From Embleya sp045207785 (GTDB taxonomy: Bacteria; Actinomycetota; Actinomycetes; Streptomycetales; Streptomycetaceae): DNA of 64,000 bases. This document shows, in pieces, positions 25,968 to 34,319 of this stretch (position 1 is the first letter of the stretch; each line of letters starts with the position of its first letter). The notes under the pieces are model-generated. The model was not told the DNA's origin and did no database searches. It was given only the letters and a program-made list of their open reading frames with translations. Where the stretch lies: the NCBI RefSeq assembly GCF_045207785.1, contig NZ_CP108776.1, positions 1,612,001-1,676,000 on the forward strand, given 5' to 3'. Made by a program: the position numbers and the translations under genes.

Positions 25968-27221
25968 TCAGTCGGCGAAGGCCCAGGAGATCGCGCCTCG
26001 CGACGCGTTGACCACCTTGGAGTCGGCCGAGCCCCGGACCAGCGCCCCGTTCGTCCGGTCCCCGTAGGCGTAGACGCCGAGTACGAAGCTGAAGGCGGCC
26101 TGCGAGCCGTCCCCGACCGGGAGGTCCAGCGTGGACGCCCGGACCATGCGCTGACAGGTCCAGGTGTCGGCGCCGTCGGCCAGGAAGCGGTCGCGCAGGG
26201 CCTGTTCGGGGTGCTCGGCGCCGATCAGGACGCCGTCGCCGCCGTAGGTGTAGCTGTGCTTGAAGACGTACTCGGTCCTGGCCGCCAGCACGTCGTCGAG
26301 ATTGTCCGGCCCCAGGTCGAACGTCTCGGGCACATACCGTCGGACGGTCTCCGACTCCGCGGCGTCGAGCAGGTGGTGCAGTCCGGGATCGCACAGCAGC
26401 GAGAACCACTTGCGGTGCATGCCGAGTTCGGCCTCGAACATGCAGGAGACGGTGGCGCCGCTGTCGTCGACGGCCTTGAGGAAGGCGCCGTCGTCGTCGG
26501 TGTCGGCGAACGTGATCAGCCGGTGGACGAGGGTCTTGCGCGCGTGCGGCGCGCGTAGCCATTCCGGCCGGTAGGAGGTCTCGTCGCAGTACACGACGTC
26601 GAGATCCGGGGCCATGGCCCGCAGGAAGTCCACGAGCGGCTGGTCGCGGCCGTAGCCGCGCCCGGCGTGCCGCACGGAGTCCAGGATGACGAGGCGTTCG
26701 AGTCCCAGACGCGTGCATTGCGACAGATAGTGCCGTGCGAGGTCCAGGAACGGCGACGCGCCCGCCACCGGATGACCCAGCAACTCGGCGTGCAGCTTCG
26801 CGCTGTGGTGGCACTCGCCGCCGCCGACGCCGGAGAACGTGTTCAACTCGCAGAAGGCGTAGCCCGAGTCGGTGGGGATGATGTCGGCTCGGGCCAGGGC
26901 CATCCCCGCGGACATCCGCTTCCAATCGATGTGGCTCGCCATCGCCTCCGGGATGCGGAACGTCTCGGCCAGTTCGCCGGGCGACAGCGACGAGCACACG
27001 TGCTCCATGACCTTTTGATGGGCCGAGACCAGCCGGGCCGTGGCCGACAGGAGCTCGTCGTGGGTCGCCCGATCCAGCCGGAAGTGACAGGGCAGCGTCG
27101 GGTAGAGGAAGCCGAGATCGCGCAGGTGCCGGTCGGAGCCGCGCCGGGCCAGGGCGAGATCGTCCGGGCTGTGTTCGGCGAACAGCCGGGTCAGGAAGGC
27201 GCGGTTCTCATCGGCGAACAT
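25968..27221 (-). CDS. Circularly permuted ATP-grasp-like ligase
   Basis: A 417-residue protein with features of the circularly permuted ATP-grasp/glutathionylspermidine-synthase-like fold. Acidic metal-binding segments appear early (GYAFCELNTFSGVGGGE), and the glycine-rich nucleotide loop appears late (EYVFKHSYTYGGDGVLIG), the reverse of normal ATP-grasp order. Such enzymes form amide bonds via acyl-phosphates. The start ATG 27221 has GGAG seven bases upstream and overlaps the amidase stop by 14 bases. It is the last gene of the 12-gene operon. An amide-forming step late in product assembly is a reasonable guess, but the substrates are unknown. Confidence 0.6.
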   Translation of the reverse strand: MFADENRAFLTRLFAEHSPDDLALARRGSDRHLRDLGFLYPTLPCHFRLDRATHDELLSATARLVSAHQKVMEHVCSSLSPGELAETFRIPEAMASHIDWKRMSAGMALARADIIPTDSGYAFCELNTFSGVGGGECHHSAKLHAELLGHPVAGASPFLDLARHYLSQCTRLGLERLVILDSVRHAGRGYGRDQPLVDFLRAMAPDLDVVYCDETSYRPEWLRAPHARKTLVHRLITFADTDDDGAFLKAVDDSGATVSCMFEAELGMHRKWFSLLCDPGLHHLLDAAESETVRRYVPETFDLGPDNLDDVLAARTEYVFKHSYTYGGDGVLIGAEHPEQALRDRFLADGADTWTCQRMVRASTLDLPVGDGSQAAFSFVLGVYAYGDRTNGALVRGSADSKVVNASRGAISWAFAD

Positions 27222-28704
27222 CGGTGGGCTCCGGATCCGTGTCGGGGTGGCGGTACGGGACGTTGTCGCCGCCCCTGGTCAACACCGGCCTGGTGTCGCG
27301 CCGGCCGAACTCGGCCTCCAGCGCCGCCCCCGCCCGGAACAGGCTCGCCTCGCCGAACGCGCGCCCCACGAGCTGCAACCCGATCGGGAGGCCGTTCGCG
27401 GCGAACCCGAGGGGCAGGGACATGGCCGGGTGTCCGGTGACCGCGAACGGGATCGTCTGCATGTCGTTGGCCGGCCTCGGCGGCGGCCAGTCGGTGGGGA
27501 AGTCGTCGAATCGGGACGCGGTGGTCTGGCCGCAGGCGGTGATCAGCACGTCGTGGTCGGCGAACACCCGCCGCTGGAACGCTTCGACGAGCCGCCGACG
27601 CACGTCCAGCGCGCGGAGCAGGTCGCTCGCGCCGACCCCGGCGCCGGGCATCAACTTCTGGTACGTGAAGCGGCCGAACGACCTCGGGAAGCGGCGGAGG
27701 TTCCGCTCGTGCACGGCGAACCCCTCCGCCGCCAGGATGATCCGGCCGCAGGCGTCCAGTTCCTCGTACGGCGGCAGCTCGCACTCCTCGACGATCGCGC
27801 CGAGTTTGTCGAGGTGGGCCAGGGCCCGCTCGATGCCTTCGGTGATCTCCGGCAGGGTCGCGGGATCCGAGGCGTACCAGGCGGTCGAGTACGCCACGCG
27901 CAGTCCCCGGACATCCCCGATCGGTCCGCCGAGGAAGTCCGGCGCCGGCGCGTCGCGGGTGCGCGGATCGCGCGCGTCGGGTCCGGCGACGACCTGGAGC
28001 GCGGCGGCGGTGTCGGCCACCGTCCACCCCAGGGCGCCGAAGTGGTCCATGGTGTGCGACAGCGGGGTGGCGCCGTACCCGGACACGCTGCCGTAGGTCG
28101 GCTTCAGGCCGACGGTCCCGCAGTGGAACGCCGGGCCGCGGATCGAGCCGGCGGTGTCGGATCCGAACGCGACGCGCAGGAACCCGGCGGCCACGGCGAC
28201 CCCCGCCCCCGACGACGAACCGCTGGGAATGTGCTCGCCGTTCCACGGGTTCCGCGCCGCCGGGAAGGGCAGGTCCTCGCTGGGCCCGCCGAGCGCGAAC
28301 TCGTAGGTGGTCAGCTTGCCCAGGAGGACGCCGCCGCCGGCGCGCAGTCGGGCCTCCACGGCGCTGTCCTCGGCGGCGACGTCCGAGACCGTCAACCACG
28401 ACTGGTTCGTCGTGGGTACGCCCTCGGTGGCGAAGATGTCCTTGAGCGCGTACGGGATTCCGTGCAGGGGACCGCGGTCGAGGCCGGCGCGCAGGTCCAG
28501 GTCGGCCTGCCGAGCGCGGCTCAGCGCCTGCTCCCGCAGGACCAGCACGAAGGCGTGCAGTGTCGCGTCGTGCGCCTCGATCAACCCCAGCGCGTTCTCC
28601 ACCAGTTCCACCGAGGTGATCCTCCGGGCGCGCAGCAGCGTGCCGGCCTCCGCGACGGACAGCTCGGCGAGCGCGCCGGGCCCGGTGGTGTCGATGTCAG
28701 GCAT
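27208..28704 (-). CDS. Amidase signature family hydrolase
   Basis: A 498-residue amidase-signature enzyme of the GatA/AtzE type. The catalytic triad is visible: Lys88 in YALKDIF, the cis-serine within SGSSSGAGV (residues 161-169) and the nucleophile Ser187 in GSDTAGSIRGPA. It starts at ATG 28704, eight bases inside the end of a 56-residue AtzG-like gene. In known amidase operons such small subunits pair with the large one, so the two may form a complex. It could hydrolyse an amide or perform an amidotransfer; a role within the biosynthetic operon is likely from position. Confidence 0.9.
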   Translation of the reverse strand: MPDIDTTGPGALAELSVAEAGTLLRARRITSVELVENALGLIEAHDATLHAFVLVLREQALSRARQADLDLRAGLDRGPLHGIPYALKDIFATEGVPTTNQSWLTVSDVAAEDSAVEARLRAGGGVLLGKLTTYEFALGGPSEDLPFPAARNPWNGEHIPSGSSSGAGVAVAAGFLRVAFGSDTAGSIRGPAFHCGTVGLKPTYGSVSGYGATPLSHTMDHFGALGWTVADTAAALQVVAGPDARDPRTRDAPAPDFLGGPIGDVRGLRVAYSTAWYASDPATLPEITEGIERALAHLDKLGAIVEECELPPYEELDACGRIILAAEGFAVHERNLRRFPRSFGRFTYQKLMPGAGVGASDLLRALDVRRRLVEAFQRRVFADHDVLITACGQTTASRFDDFPTDWPPPRPANDMQTIPFAVTGHPAMSLPLGFAANGLPIGLQLVGRAFGEASLFRAGAALEAEFGRRDTRPVLTRGGDNVPYRHPDTDPEPTDVRR

Positions 28705-28867
28705 CCGCGGTCTCCACTGTGCGCAGCAGCTCCATCATCGCCCGCAGCGAGCGGTAGCCGGCCAGGACGCCGGGCGCCAGGTCCGGCGGCATCTCGATGC
28801 CGAGACGTTCGAGGTTGGACGCGAACTCCCCCTCCGCGACCTCGGCCGCGTCGTGCTCGGCGGTCAT
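28697..28867 (-). CDS. AtzG-like small subunit (56 aa), amidase partner
   Basis: A short helical protein beginning MTAEHDAAEVAEGEF with LGIEMPPDLAPGVLAGYRSL in the middle, resembling the AtzG/DUF4089 family (a two-helix subunit whose LGLPL-PE-PGV pattern precedes the amidase in several operons). Its ATG 28867 overlaps the upstream M24 peptidase stop (ATGA) and its stop overlaps the amidase start. The tight coupling on both sides, correct size and neighbour support the call. Sequence similarity is weak, so the family name is moderately certain. Confidence 0.65.
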   Translation of the reverse strand: MTAEHDAAEVAEGEFASNLERLGIEMPPDLAPGVLAGYRSLRAMMELLRTVETADA

Positions 28868-30339
28868 GCCGCGGGGCCGTCGTGGCCGGGCAGGCGCGGG
28901 CCGGCCTCGCGTTGCGCGGCGAGCCAGGACTCGACCTCCCGCGAGGCGGCGGGCAGCGCCGCCGACAGCACCTGCACGCCGTCGCCGGTCACCCGCACGT
29001 CGTCCTCGATCCGGATGCCGATCCCGCGCAGCCCCTCCGGGACCAGCTCGTCGTGCGGCTGCAGGTACAGGCCGGGCTCCATCGTCAGCACCTGGTTCTC
29101 GCGCAGCACGCCCTGTCCGTAGTGTTCCGGGCGCGCGTGGCCGCAGTCGTGGACGTCCAGGCCGAGCATGTGCCCGAAGGCGCACAGGGTCCACCGGCGG
29201 TACGGCTGCCGCTTGTCCTCCAACGCCTCCTCGACACCGCACTTCATGACGCCCAGGTCGCGCAGGCCCTCGGCCTGCACCCGCTTGCAGGCCAGGTCGA
29301 TGTCCTGGAACGCGACTCCCGGCGCCATGGCCGCCAGGCCCGCCTGGTGCGCCGCGTACACGATGTCGTAGACGTCCCGCTCCGCGGTGGTGAACGTTCC
29401 GGAGGCCGGCAGGACGCGGCTCACGTCGGCGGTGTAGCAGCTGCGTGCCTCGGCCCCCATGTCCATCAGAATGATCCCGTCGGGCCGGACCACCCCGTCG
29501 TTGCGGCCCCAGTGCAGGATGGTCGAGTTCGCGCCGGCGGCGACGATCGAGCTGTAGCCGACGCCGTTCCCGTCGTGGCGCGCGCGCGTGGCGAAGATGC
29601 CCTCGATCAGCCGCTCGGAGATCGCGCGATCGGTCGGCAGCTGCCGGGCGACGTCCTCGAAGCCGCGCACGGTGATGTCGACGGCCTCTTGGATCTGCGC
29701 CAGTTCCCAGTCGTCCTTCTCCAGACGCAGCTCCGCGAGCACGCTCGCGAGCAGGGCGTCCCGGGCCGCGTTCTCCTCGGTCGCGGGCAGCAGGCCCCGG
29801 TCGATGGTCGCGTCGTAGCCGCGCAGGACCCGGACGGTCGCGCCGGCCCGCCCCAATGCCGCCGGAAGCTCGCCGATGGGGCGGGTGTGCACGCCCAGCA
29901 CGGTGGACTTCTCCTCCGGCGACAGGCACCGGCCCTGCCATGCCTCCCCGAGGATGCGGTCCAGGTAGCCGACGCCGGACGCCGGGTCGTGCCGCGGGTC
30001 CACGTACAGCACGGCGTCGTGGCCGCCCGCGATCGGGTGCATGACCAGCACCGAGTTCGGGTCCTGATCCGCGGTGAGCCACAGCAGGTCACTGCCGCCG
30101 CGGAACGGGTAGGGCCCCCCGAAGGTCCGCCATTGGATGCGGCCGGTCGGGACGACCAGCGTCTCGCCCGGGAAGGCGTTCGACAGCGCGGCGCGGCGGG
30201 CCGCCATCCGGTCGAGCTGGGGAACCGGGACGAGAACCGTCTCCTGTTCGCGTCGGCCGCTCGTCATGTACTCGACGAATTCGGCCGGGATCTCGGTGTC
30301 GTGCGCCCCGGTGAGTTCTTCCTTGCCGATGTTTCCCAC
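28864..30339 (-). CDS. Xaa-Pro aminopeptidase-like M24B metallopeptidase (copy 2)
   Basis: A 491-residue M24 peptidase with an aminopeptidase-P N-terminal domain and all five metal ligands: Asp in ILMDMGAEARS, Asp in CYTADVSRVLP, His in FGHMLGLDVHDC, Glu in TMEPGLYLQ and Glu in GIRIEDDVRV. It is a diverged paralogue of the protein encoded at 21784-23232. GTG 30339 has AAGGAAG seven bases upstream. It lies in the operon between the ornithine-cyclodeaminase-like gene (39-base gap, the largest in the operon) and the AtzG-like gene. Two such peptidases in one locus suggest a substrate with an N-terminal imino-acid-like bond, but direct evidence is lacking. Confidence 0.88.
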   Translation of the reverse strand: MGNIGKEELTGAHDTEIPAEFVEYMTSGRREQETVLVPVPQLDRMAARRAALSNAFPGETLVVPTGRIQWRTFGGPYPFRGGSDLLWLTADQDPNSVLVMHPIAGGHDAVLYVDPRHDPASGVGYLDRILGEAWQGRCLSPEEKSTVLGVHTRPIGELPAALGRAGATVRVLRGYDATIDRGLLPATEENAARDALLASVLAELRLEKDDWELAQIQEAVDITVRGFEDVARQLPTDRAISERLIEGIFATRARHDGNGVGYSSIVAAGANSTILHWGRNDGVVRPDGIILMDMGAEARSCYTADVSRVLPASGTFTTAERDVYDIVYAAHQAGLAAMAPGVAFQDIDLACKRVQAEGLRDLGVMKCGVEEALEDKRQPYRRWTLCAFGHMLGLDVHDCGHARPEHYGQGVLRENQVLTMEPGLYLQPHDELVPEGLRGIGIRIEDDVRVTGDGVQVLSAALPAASREVESWLAAQREAGPRLPGHDGPAA

Positions 30340-30359
30340 GTTCGGTCTTCCTTTTCTTC

Positions 30360-30383
30360 GTTGCGTTCAGCGTTGCGTTCAGC
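30360..30383. repeat. Perfect 12-bp tandem duplication at a gene end
   Basis: GTTGCGTTCAGC occurs twice back to back (30360-30371, 30372-30383), covering the stop of the ornithine-cyclodeaminase-like gene and the following spacer. The second copy of the stop triplet lies 12 bases downstream, so the duplication probably arose by slippage and leaves the protein unaffected. Confidence 0.85.
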
Positions 30384-31269
30384 GGTGTTGGGGCGCCACC
30401 AGGTGGGCGCATGTGATGAGGTCCAGTGAGGCGTGGCCGGTGGAGCTGAAGACGGTGGTGCGACCGTCGAGCCGGGTGTGGTCGCCGGTCTCCAGGGCTT
30501 CCAGGTCGAGCGCCGCGCGGTGGATCTCGCCGGCCTCGGCGACGGCGGTCTCGACGGATTCGACGATGAGCGTGCCGGCGGCCAGCAACGAGCGCGGCAG
30601 CTCGCGCGACTGCGGGGTGTGCGCGCCCATGCAGTTGATGTGCACGTGGTCCGGCAGGTCGGCGGCGATCGGCAGCGGCAGAACCGACGTGGTCGCCGTG
30701 GAGACGACGTCCGCTCCGAAGGTGGCCTCCGCGGCCGACGCGCAGGCCACGGCCCGGGCCCGGCCCGCGGCCCGGATGCGTTCGCACAGCGCCTCGGCGT
30801 GCGCGGCGGTACGGGAGTGGACCCGCACCCGCGAGATCTCCCGCACCGCCGAGACGCCCAGATACTGATGCCATGCCTGCACCCCGGAGCCGATGATCCC
30901 GAGGACGGCGCTGTCGGGGGCGGCGCAGCGGTCGGTGACCACGGCCGTCACGGCGGCGCACTTGAGGTTGGTCACGGCCGTACCGTCCAGCACCGCCAGC
31001 AGTTCCCCGGTCGCCGTCGAGAAGACCGGGACCACCGACGTCACGGTCGGCCCCGGCCCGTGGGCGATGGTGGCGGTCTTGGCGATGTAGAGCCCGTGGT
31101 CGGCGGAGACGGCCGGCATCGACACGAACCTGACGCCCCGCTCGTCCTCGACGACCTGCCGCATCGGCACGATCATCCGGCGCACCGCCCCGCCGCGCAG
31201 GCCGTCCCGCATCAGCTCGGCCACGGCGGTCACGTCGTCCGTCGAGACTTCCGGGAGCACGAGTGTCAT
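30379..31269 (-). CDS. Ornithine cyclodeaminase / mu-crystallin family protein
   Basis: A 296-residue NAD(P)-dependent protein. The N-terminal half supplies the substrate pocket (MIVPMRQVV, FVSMPAVSADHGL, AKTATI), and the Rossmann motif is VLGIIGSGVQAWHQYLGV. A later FGADVVSTATTS segment and HINCMGAHTPQSREL are characteristic of the family. Members cyclise or deaminate ornithine or lysine, reduce cyclic imines or form N-alkyl amino acids. The ATG overlaps the preceding alpha-oxoamine synthase stop (ATGA). A product of that synthase (an alpha-aminoketone, or a cyclic imine from it) is a plausible substrate, but this is inference. Confidence 0.88.
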   Translation of the reverse strand: MTLVLPEVSTDDVTAVAELMRDGLRGGAVRRMIVPMRQVVEDERGVRFVSMPAVSADHGLYIAKTATIAHGPGPTVTSVVPVFSTATGELLAVLDGTAVTNLKCAAVTAVVTDRCAAPDSAVLGIIGSGVQAWHQYLGVSAVREISRVRVHSRTAAHAEALCERIRAAGRARAVACASAAEATFGADVVSTATTSVLPLPIAADLPDHVHINCMGAHTPQSRELPRSLLAAGTLIVESVETAVAEAGEIHRAALDLEALETGDHTRLDGRTTVFSSTGHASLDLITCAHLVAPQHR

Positions 31270-32492
31270 GCGAGCCCCGCCAGCACGTCCACGAGGTCGG
31301 TCGCGAACCTCTCGGTCAGCTCCGTCGGCATGTCGCCCCGCAGCATCATCCGTACGCCCGCCTGCCCCTGCGCCACGATCGGGAAGAACATGGCGGAGCA
31401 GTAGTAGCCGCGCCGGTAGAGCTCGGTCGACAGCCGCACCGACCGGTCGTTGTCGCCGACGGTGACGAACTTGATGTGCGATCCGCCGCCCCGGACGTCG
31501 TGTCCGCGCAGCCGGTCGTCGAAGAGCTCGATGTTGCGCGCGAGTTGTCGCCGGCGCTCCCCGAGCTCCGGGCCGCGGTGCACTTCCAGGGCGCCCAGGG
31601 TGGTACCGACCGCGGCCGTCCGCAGCCCCTGCGACCAGGCCAACGGCCCCGACCGGTACAGGAATTCGTAGACGTCGCGCTCGCCGATCATCGCGATGCC
31701 CCCGGTGCTGCCGAACGCCTTGGCGATCGACGCGACGACGATCGTCCGGGAACCGAGGTCCTCGAACACCGTGCGCGCGTAGCCCTGGCCGTGATCGCCC
31801 ACGGCCGACAGCGCGTGCGAGTCGTCGAGGTAGACGAACATGCCGTAGCGGTCCTGAAGAGCCTTGATCCCTTCCAGGTCCGCCTGTCCGCCGACCGAGT
31901 AGACGCCCTCGCAGACGTAGGCGACCCGCGGGTACCGCTTGCAGACGTCCTCGAGGAACTCCATGTCGTTGTGCGGACAGGTCAGAACCAGCGTCTCGTC
32001 GGCGACGACGGGCTTGAGGAAGTTCATGGAGAAGTGCGCGAACCGGTCGAAGACCACGACCAGGGGCTCGCCGTCCGTCAGATGTCCGGAGGCCAGCAGC
32101 GGCAGGATCGCCGCGCTCAACACCCCGCAGGACACGGACGGCAGGACGTGGGCGCCGAAGTGCTCGGCGAGCTCCTCCTCCAGCCGGTCCAGGATCCCCA
32201 GCCGGATCCGGAACTCGCCCATGGACAGGCCGGTGATCCGCTCCTCGGCCAGCGCGGCCCGCCCCGCCTCGATCACCGTGGGGTGGCTGTTGAGCCCCAG
32301 GTACGAGCACGACGACAGGTTGGCGAACTCGTGCCCGGTCCGGATCTCGCGCAGCCGGTTCTGGCCGTCGACGGCCTCGACCACCAGCCCGAGCATCCCG
32401 TGCTTCTCGGCCAGGCCCCATGCGGCCTCGCTCGCAGGCACCATCTTCCGGTTGTTCCGGAACCGGTGCGGGCCGACGATGTCGGGGCTCAC
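31266..32492 (-). CDS. PLP-dependent alpha-oxoamine synthase-like enzyme
   Basis: A 408-residue fold-type I aminotransferase of the AONS/KBL/serine palmitoyltransferase group. The cofactor pocket shows YVCEGVYSVGG and the Asp of VYLDDSHALSAVGDHGQG. The Schiff-base lysine is Lys258 in VVASIAKAFGSTGG. The N-terminal LSSCSYLGLNSHP is typical of the subfamily. These enzymes condense an amino acid with an acyl-CoA and lose CO2, giving an alpha-aminoketone. It overlaps its neighbours by ATGA on both sides. With an upstream LeuA-like, MaoC and CitE set that could deliver an unusual acyl-CoA, it is the probable C-C bond-forming core of the pathway. Confidence 0.88.
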   Translation of the reverse strand: MSPDIVGPHRFRNNRKMVPASEAAWGLAEKHGMLGLVVEAVDGQNRLREIRTGHEFANLSSCSYLGLNSHPTVIEAGRAALAEERITGLSMGEFRIRLGILDRLEEELAEHFGAHVLPSVSCGVLSAAILPLLASGHLTDGEPLVVVFDRFAHFSMNFLKPVVADETLVLTCPHNDMEFLEDVCKRYPRVAYVCEGVYSVGGQADLEGIKALQDRYGMFVYLDDSHALSAVGDHGQGYARTVFEDLGSRTIVVASIAKAFGSTGGIAMIGERDVYEFLYRSGPLAWSQGLRTAAVGTTLGALEVHRGPELGERRRQLARNIELFDDRLRGHDVRGGGSHIKFVTVGDNDRSVRLSTELYRRGYYCSAMFFPIVAQGQAGVRMMLRGDMPTELTERFATDLVDVLAGLA

Positions 32493-33406
32493 CGGACATC
32501 ACCGGCCTGGGAACCGAGCCAGCCGCCGAGCCGGGCGATGGCCTGGCGCGCCTTGGCCAGCCGTGTGTAGTGCAGATGCCACACGTGCACCATGCCGGGC
32601 CAGACCTCGAGCACGCCCGTGGACCCGGCGCGCCGCAGGGCGGCCGCGAATCGCTCCGCGTCGCTGAGCAGGATCTCGCGGCTGCCCACCTGGATGAGCA
32701 CCGGCGGCAGCCCGGCCGGATCCCCGTACAGCGGGGACGCGTAGGGAGTCGTCGGCGCGACGCCCGCCAGGTACGACCCGGTGACCAGGGCGACGATGTG
32801 CTCGCTGACCAAGGGGTCTTCGTCCGCCACCGTCCGGAAGCTGTCCCCCGTGCCGGCCAGGTCGGTCCACGGTGACACGCACGCCGCCGCGGCCGGCAGC
32901 GGCAGCCCCAGGTCCCGGAGCTTGAGCAGCGTCGCGAGCACCAGGCCGCCGCCCGCCGAGTCACCCGCGAACACCACGTTCGAGGGCGTGACGCCGGTCG
33001 CGAGCAGGCTCTCGTAGGCCGCCACCGCGTCGTCGAGCGCCGCCGGGTAGGGGTGCTCGGGGGCTCGCCGGTAGTCGACGAAGAACATGCCGCAGCCGGC
33101 CGCCCTCGCGATCTCCGACACCAGTCCGCCATGGCTGCGCAGCGATCCGTAGACGTATCCGCCGCCGTGCAGGTAGAGCCCCGTCCGGGAGCCCGTCACG
33201 TTCGGCGGGGTCAACAGATACCCGCCGTCGCGGTGTTCGACCTCGATGTCGTCGGCGATCGGCGTGCCCCACGAGTCGTAGAACAGCCGGGCCTCGTCGA
33301 TGGCGTCGGGCCAGTCGTCCGCCGCGAGCACCGCCAGAAGCTCTTCGAGTTCCGCGACCTCGCTCTCGGACATGACGGGCACGGCGAATCCCGTCGGTGT
33401 CGTCAC
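32489..33406 (-). CDS. HSL-family alpha/beta hydrolase (alpha/beta hydrolase fold-3)
   Basis: A 305-residue esterase-like protein of the hormone-sensitive-lipase group. It has the oxyanion motif LYLHGGGYVYGS, the nucleophile elbow VVFAGDSAGGGL, DPLVS in the cap region and the catalytic histidine in GMVHVWHL. GTG 33406 overlaps the preceding gene's stop (GTGA), which decides the start. It is cytosolic, with no signal peptide. Within the operon it could release, lactonise or deprotect an ester or thioester intermediate. No specific substrate can be read from the sequence. Confidence 0.88.
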   Translation of the reverse strand: MTTPTGFAVPVMSESEVAELEELLAVLAADDWPDAIDEARLFYDSWGTPIADDIEVEHRDGGYLLTPPNVTGSRTGLYLHGGGYVYGSLRSHGGLVSEIARAAGCGMFFVDYRRAPEHPYPAALDDAVAAYESLLATGVTPSNVVFAGDSAGGGLVLATLLKLRDLGLPLPAAAACVSPWTDLAGTGDSFRTVADEDPLVSEHIVALVTGSYLAGVAPTTPYASPLYGDPAGLPPVLIQVGSREILLSDAERFAAALRRAGSTGVLEVWPGMVHVWHLHYTRLAKARQAIARLGGWLGSQAGDVR

Positions 33407-34305
33407 CGGGGTGCCCCGCCCTCGACGCCGACCGGGTCGACGCCGCGGTGGTAGCGCTCGCGCGCGGCCTCGTCCGGCACCTCGAGGCCGGGCTCGGGGA
33501 CCTGGAGGCGGTAGTGCCGGTACCACTTCGCCAGCTCGTCGCTGTCGGCGAACTGGTACTCCAGGTGCCGGATGGGGCGGCGCGCGGGCTTGCCCGGATC
33601 GGCCGGGCGGGGCTGGGAGCCGGCGTGCGCCAGCCCGCCGTCCACCTCGTTGAACAGGACGATCATCACCAGGTCGGCGGACAGGTCGACGTCCACCGCG
33701 CTCGCGTAGCCGGCCAGGATCCGCCCGGCGTGTTCCTCCTTGACCGCCACGTTGAAGCTGTGCGGCATCAGCTCGACGAGGTCGGCGGGCGGCACCTCCG
33801 AGTCCCGGCAGTAGGCGCGGGTGTCGCAGACGATCGGCAGACCGCCGTCGATGTTGGTGTTGGGTCCGTAGATGTTCGCGATGAACGACGTCGCGGCGTC
33901 GAAGTGCACGCACTTGGTCGTCAGGAACTCGCGCTCGGTGGTGTGGTCGCCGTTCGGGGTGAAGTGGGTGTTCTTGTTGTAGCCGTCGACGTCCATGCCG
34001 GCGATGCGGTCGTAGCCCATCGGGACCGGGCTGAACGCCGAGACGTCCACCCGCTCGCCGAAGGCGCGGAACAGCGACTCCAGATAGTCGCGCGCCACCG
34101 AGGCGTCCCGCTCGTCGTGGACGTCCAGCCCGTGCTGCGCCAGCGTCCGGTCGACGCCGCGGCAGACGGCGACGCCGGCGCCGCCGGACACGAGCTCCAC
34201 CAGTTCGTCGACGAGCTCGTCGCCGACCCGGTGCAGACGCCCGTCGACGAGCTTGGTCTCGTGGGCCGACACGTCGATGATCGCGTGCTGCGGCAGGATC
34301 TTCAC
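33403..34305 (-). CDS. Unrecognised biosynthetic protein, possible non-haem iron enzyme
   Basis: A 300-residue protein whose family I do not recognise. A central block reads NTHFTPNGDHTTERE, then CVHFDAATSFIANIYGPN, then GGLPIVCDTRAYC and LMPHSFNVAVKEEHAG. The H-x-D in VHFDA with later histidines would suit a facial-triad Fe(II) enzyme, but no complete 2-oxoglutarate signature (second His plus Arg) is obvious. The C-terminus is Pro/Arg-rich and probably flexible. GTG 34305 has AGGAG six bases upstream. It sits inside the coupled operon (14 bases after the CitE-like gene and overlapping the hydrolase), so it is very likely a pathway enzyme. Confidence 0.6.
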   Translation of the reverse strand: MKILPQHAIIDVSAHETKLVDGRLHRVGDELVDELVELVSGGAGVAVCRGVDRTLAQHGLDVHDERDASVARDYLESLFRAFGERVDVSAFSPVPMGYDRIAGMDVDGYNKNTHFTPNGDHTTEREFLTTKCVHFDAATSFIANIYGPNTNIDGGLPIVCDTRAYCRDSEVPPADLVELMPHSFNVAVKEEHAGRILAGYASAVDVDLSADLVMIVLFNEVDGGLAHAGSQPRPADPGKPARRPIRHLEYQFADSDELAKWYRHYRLQVPEPGLEVPDEAARERYHRGVDPVGVEGGAPR

Positions 34306-34319
34306 TGCGGTCTCCTGAT

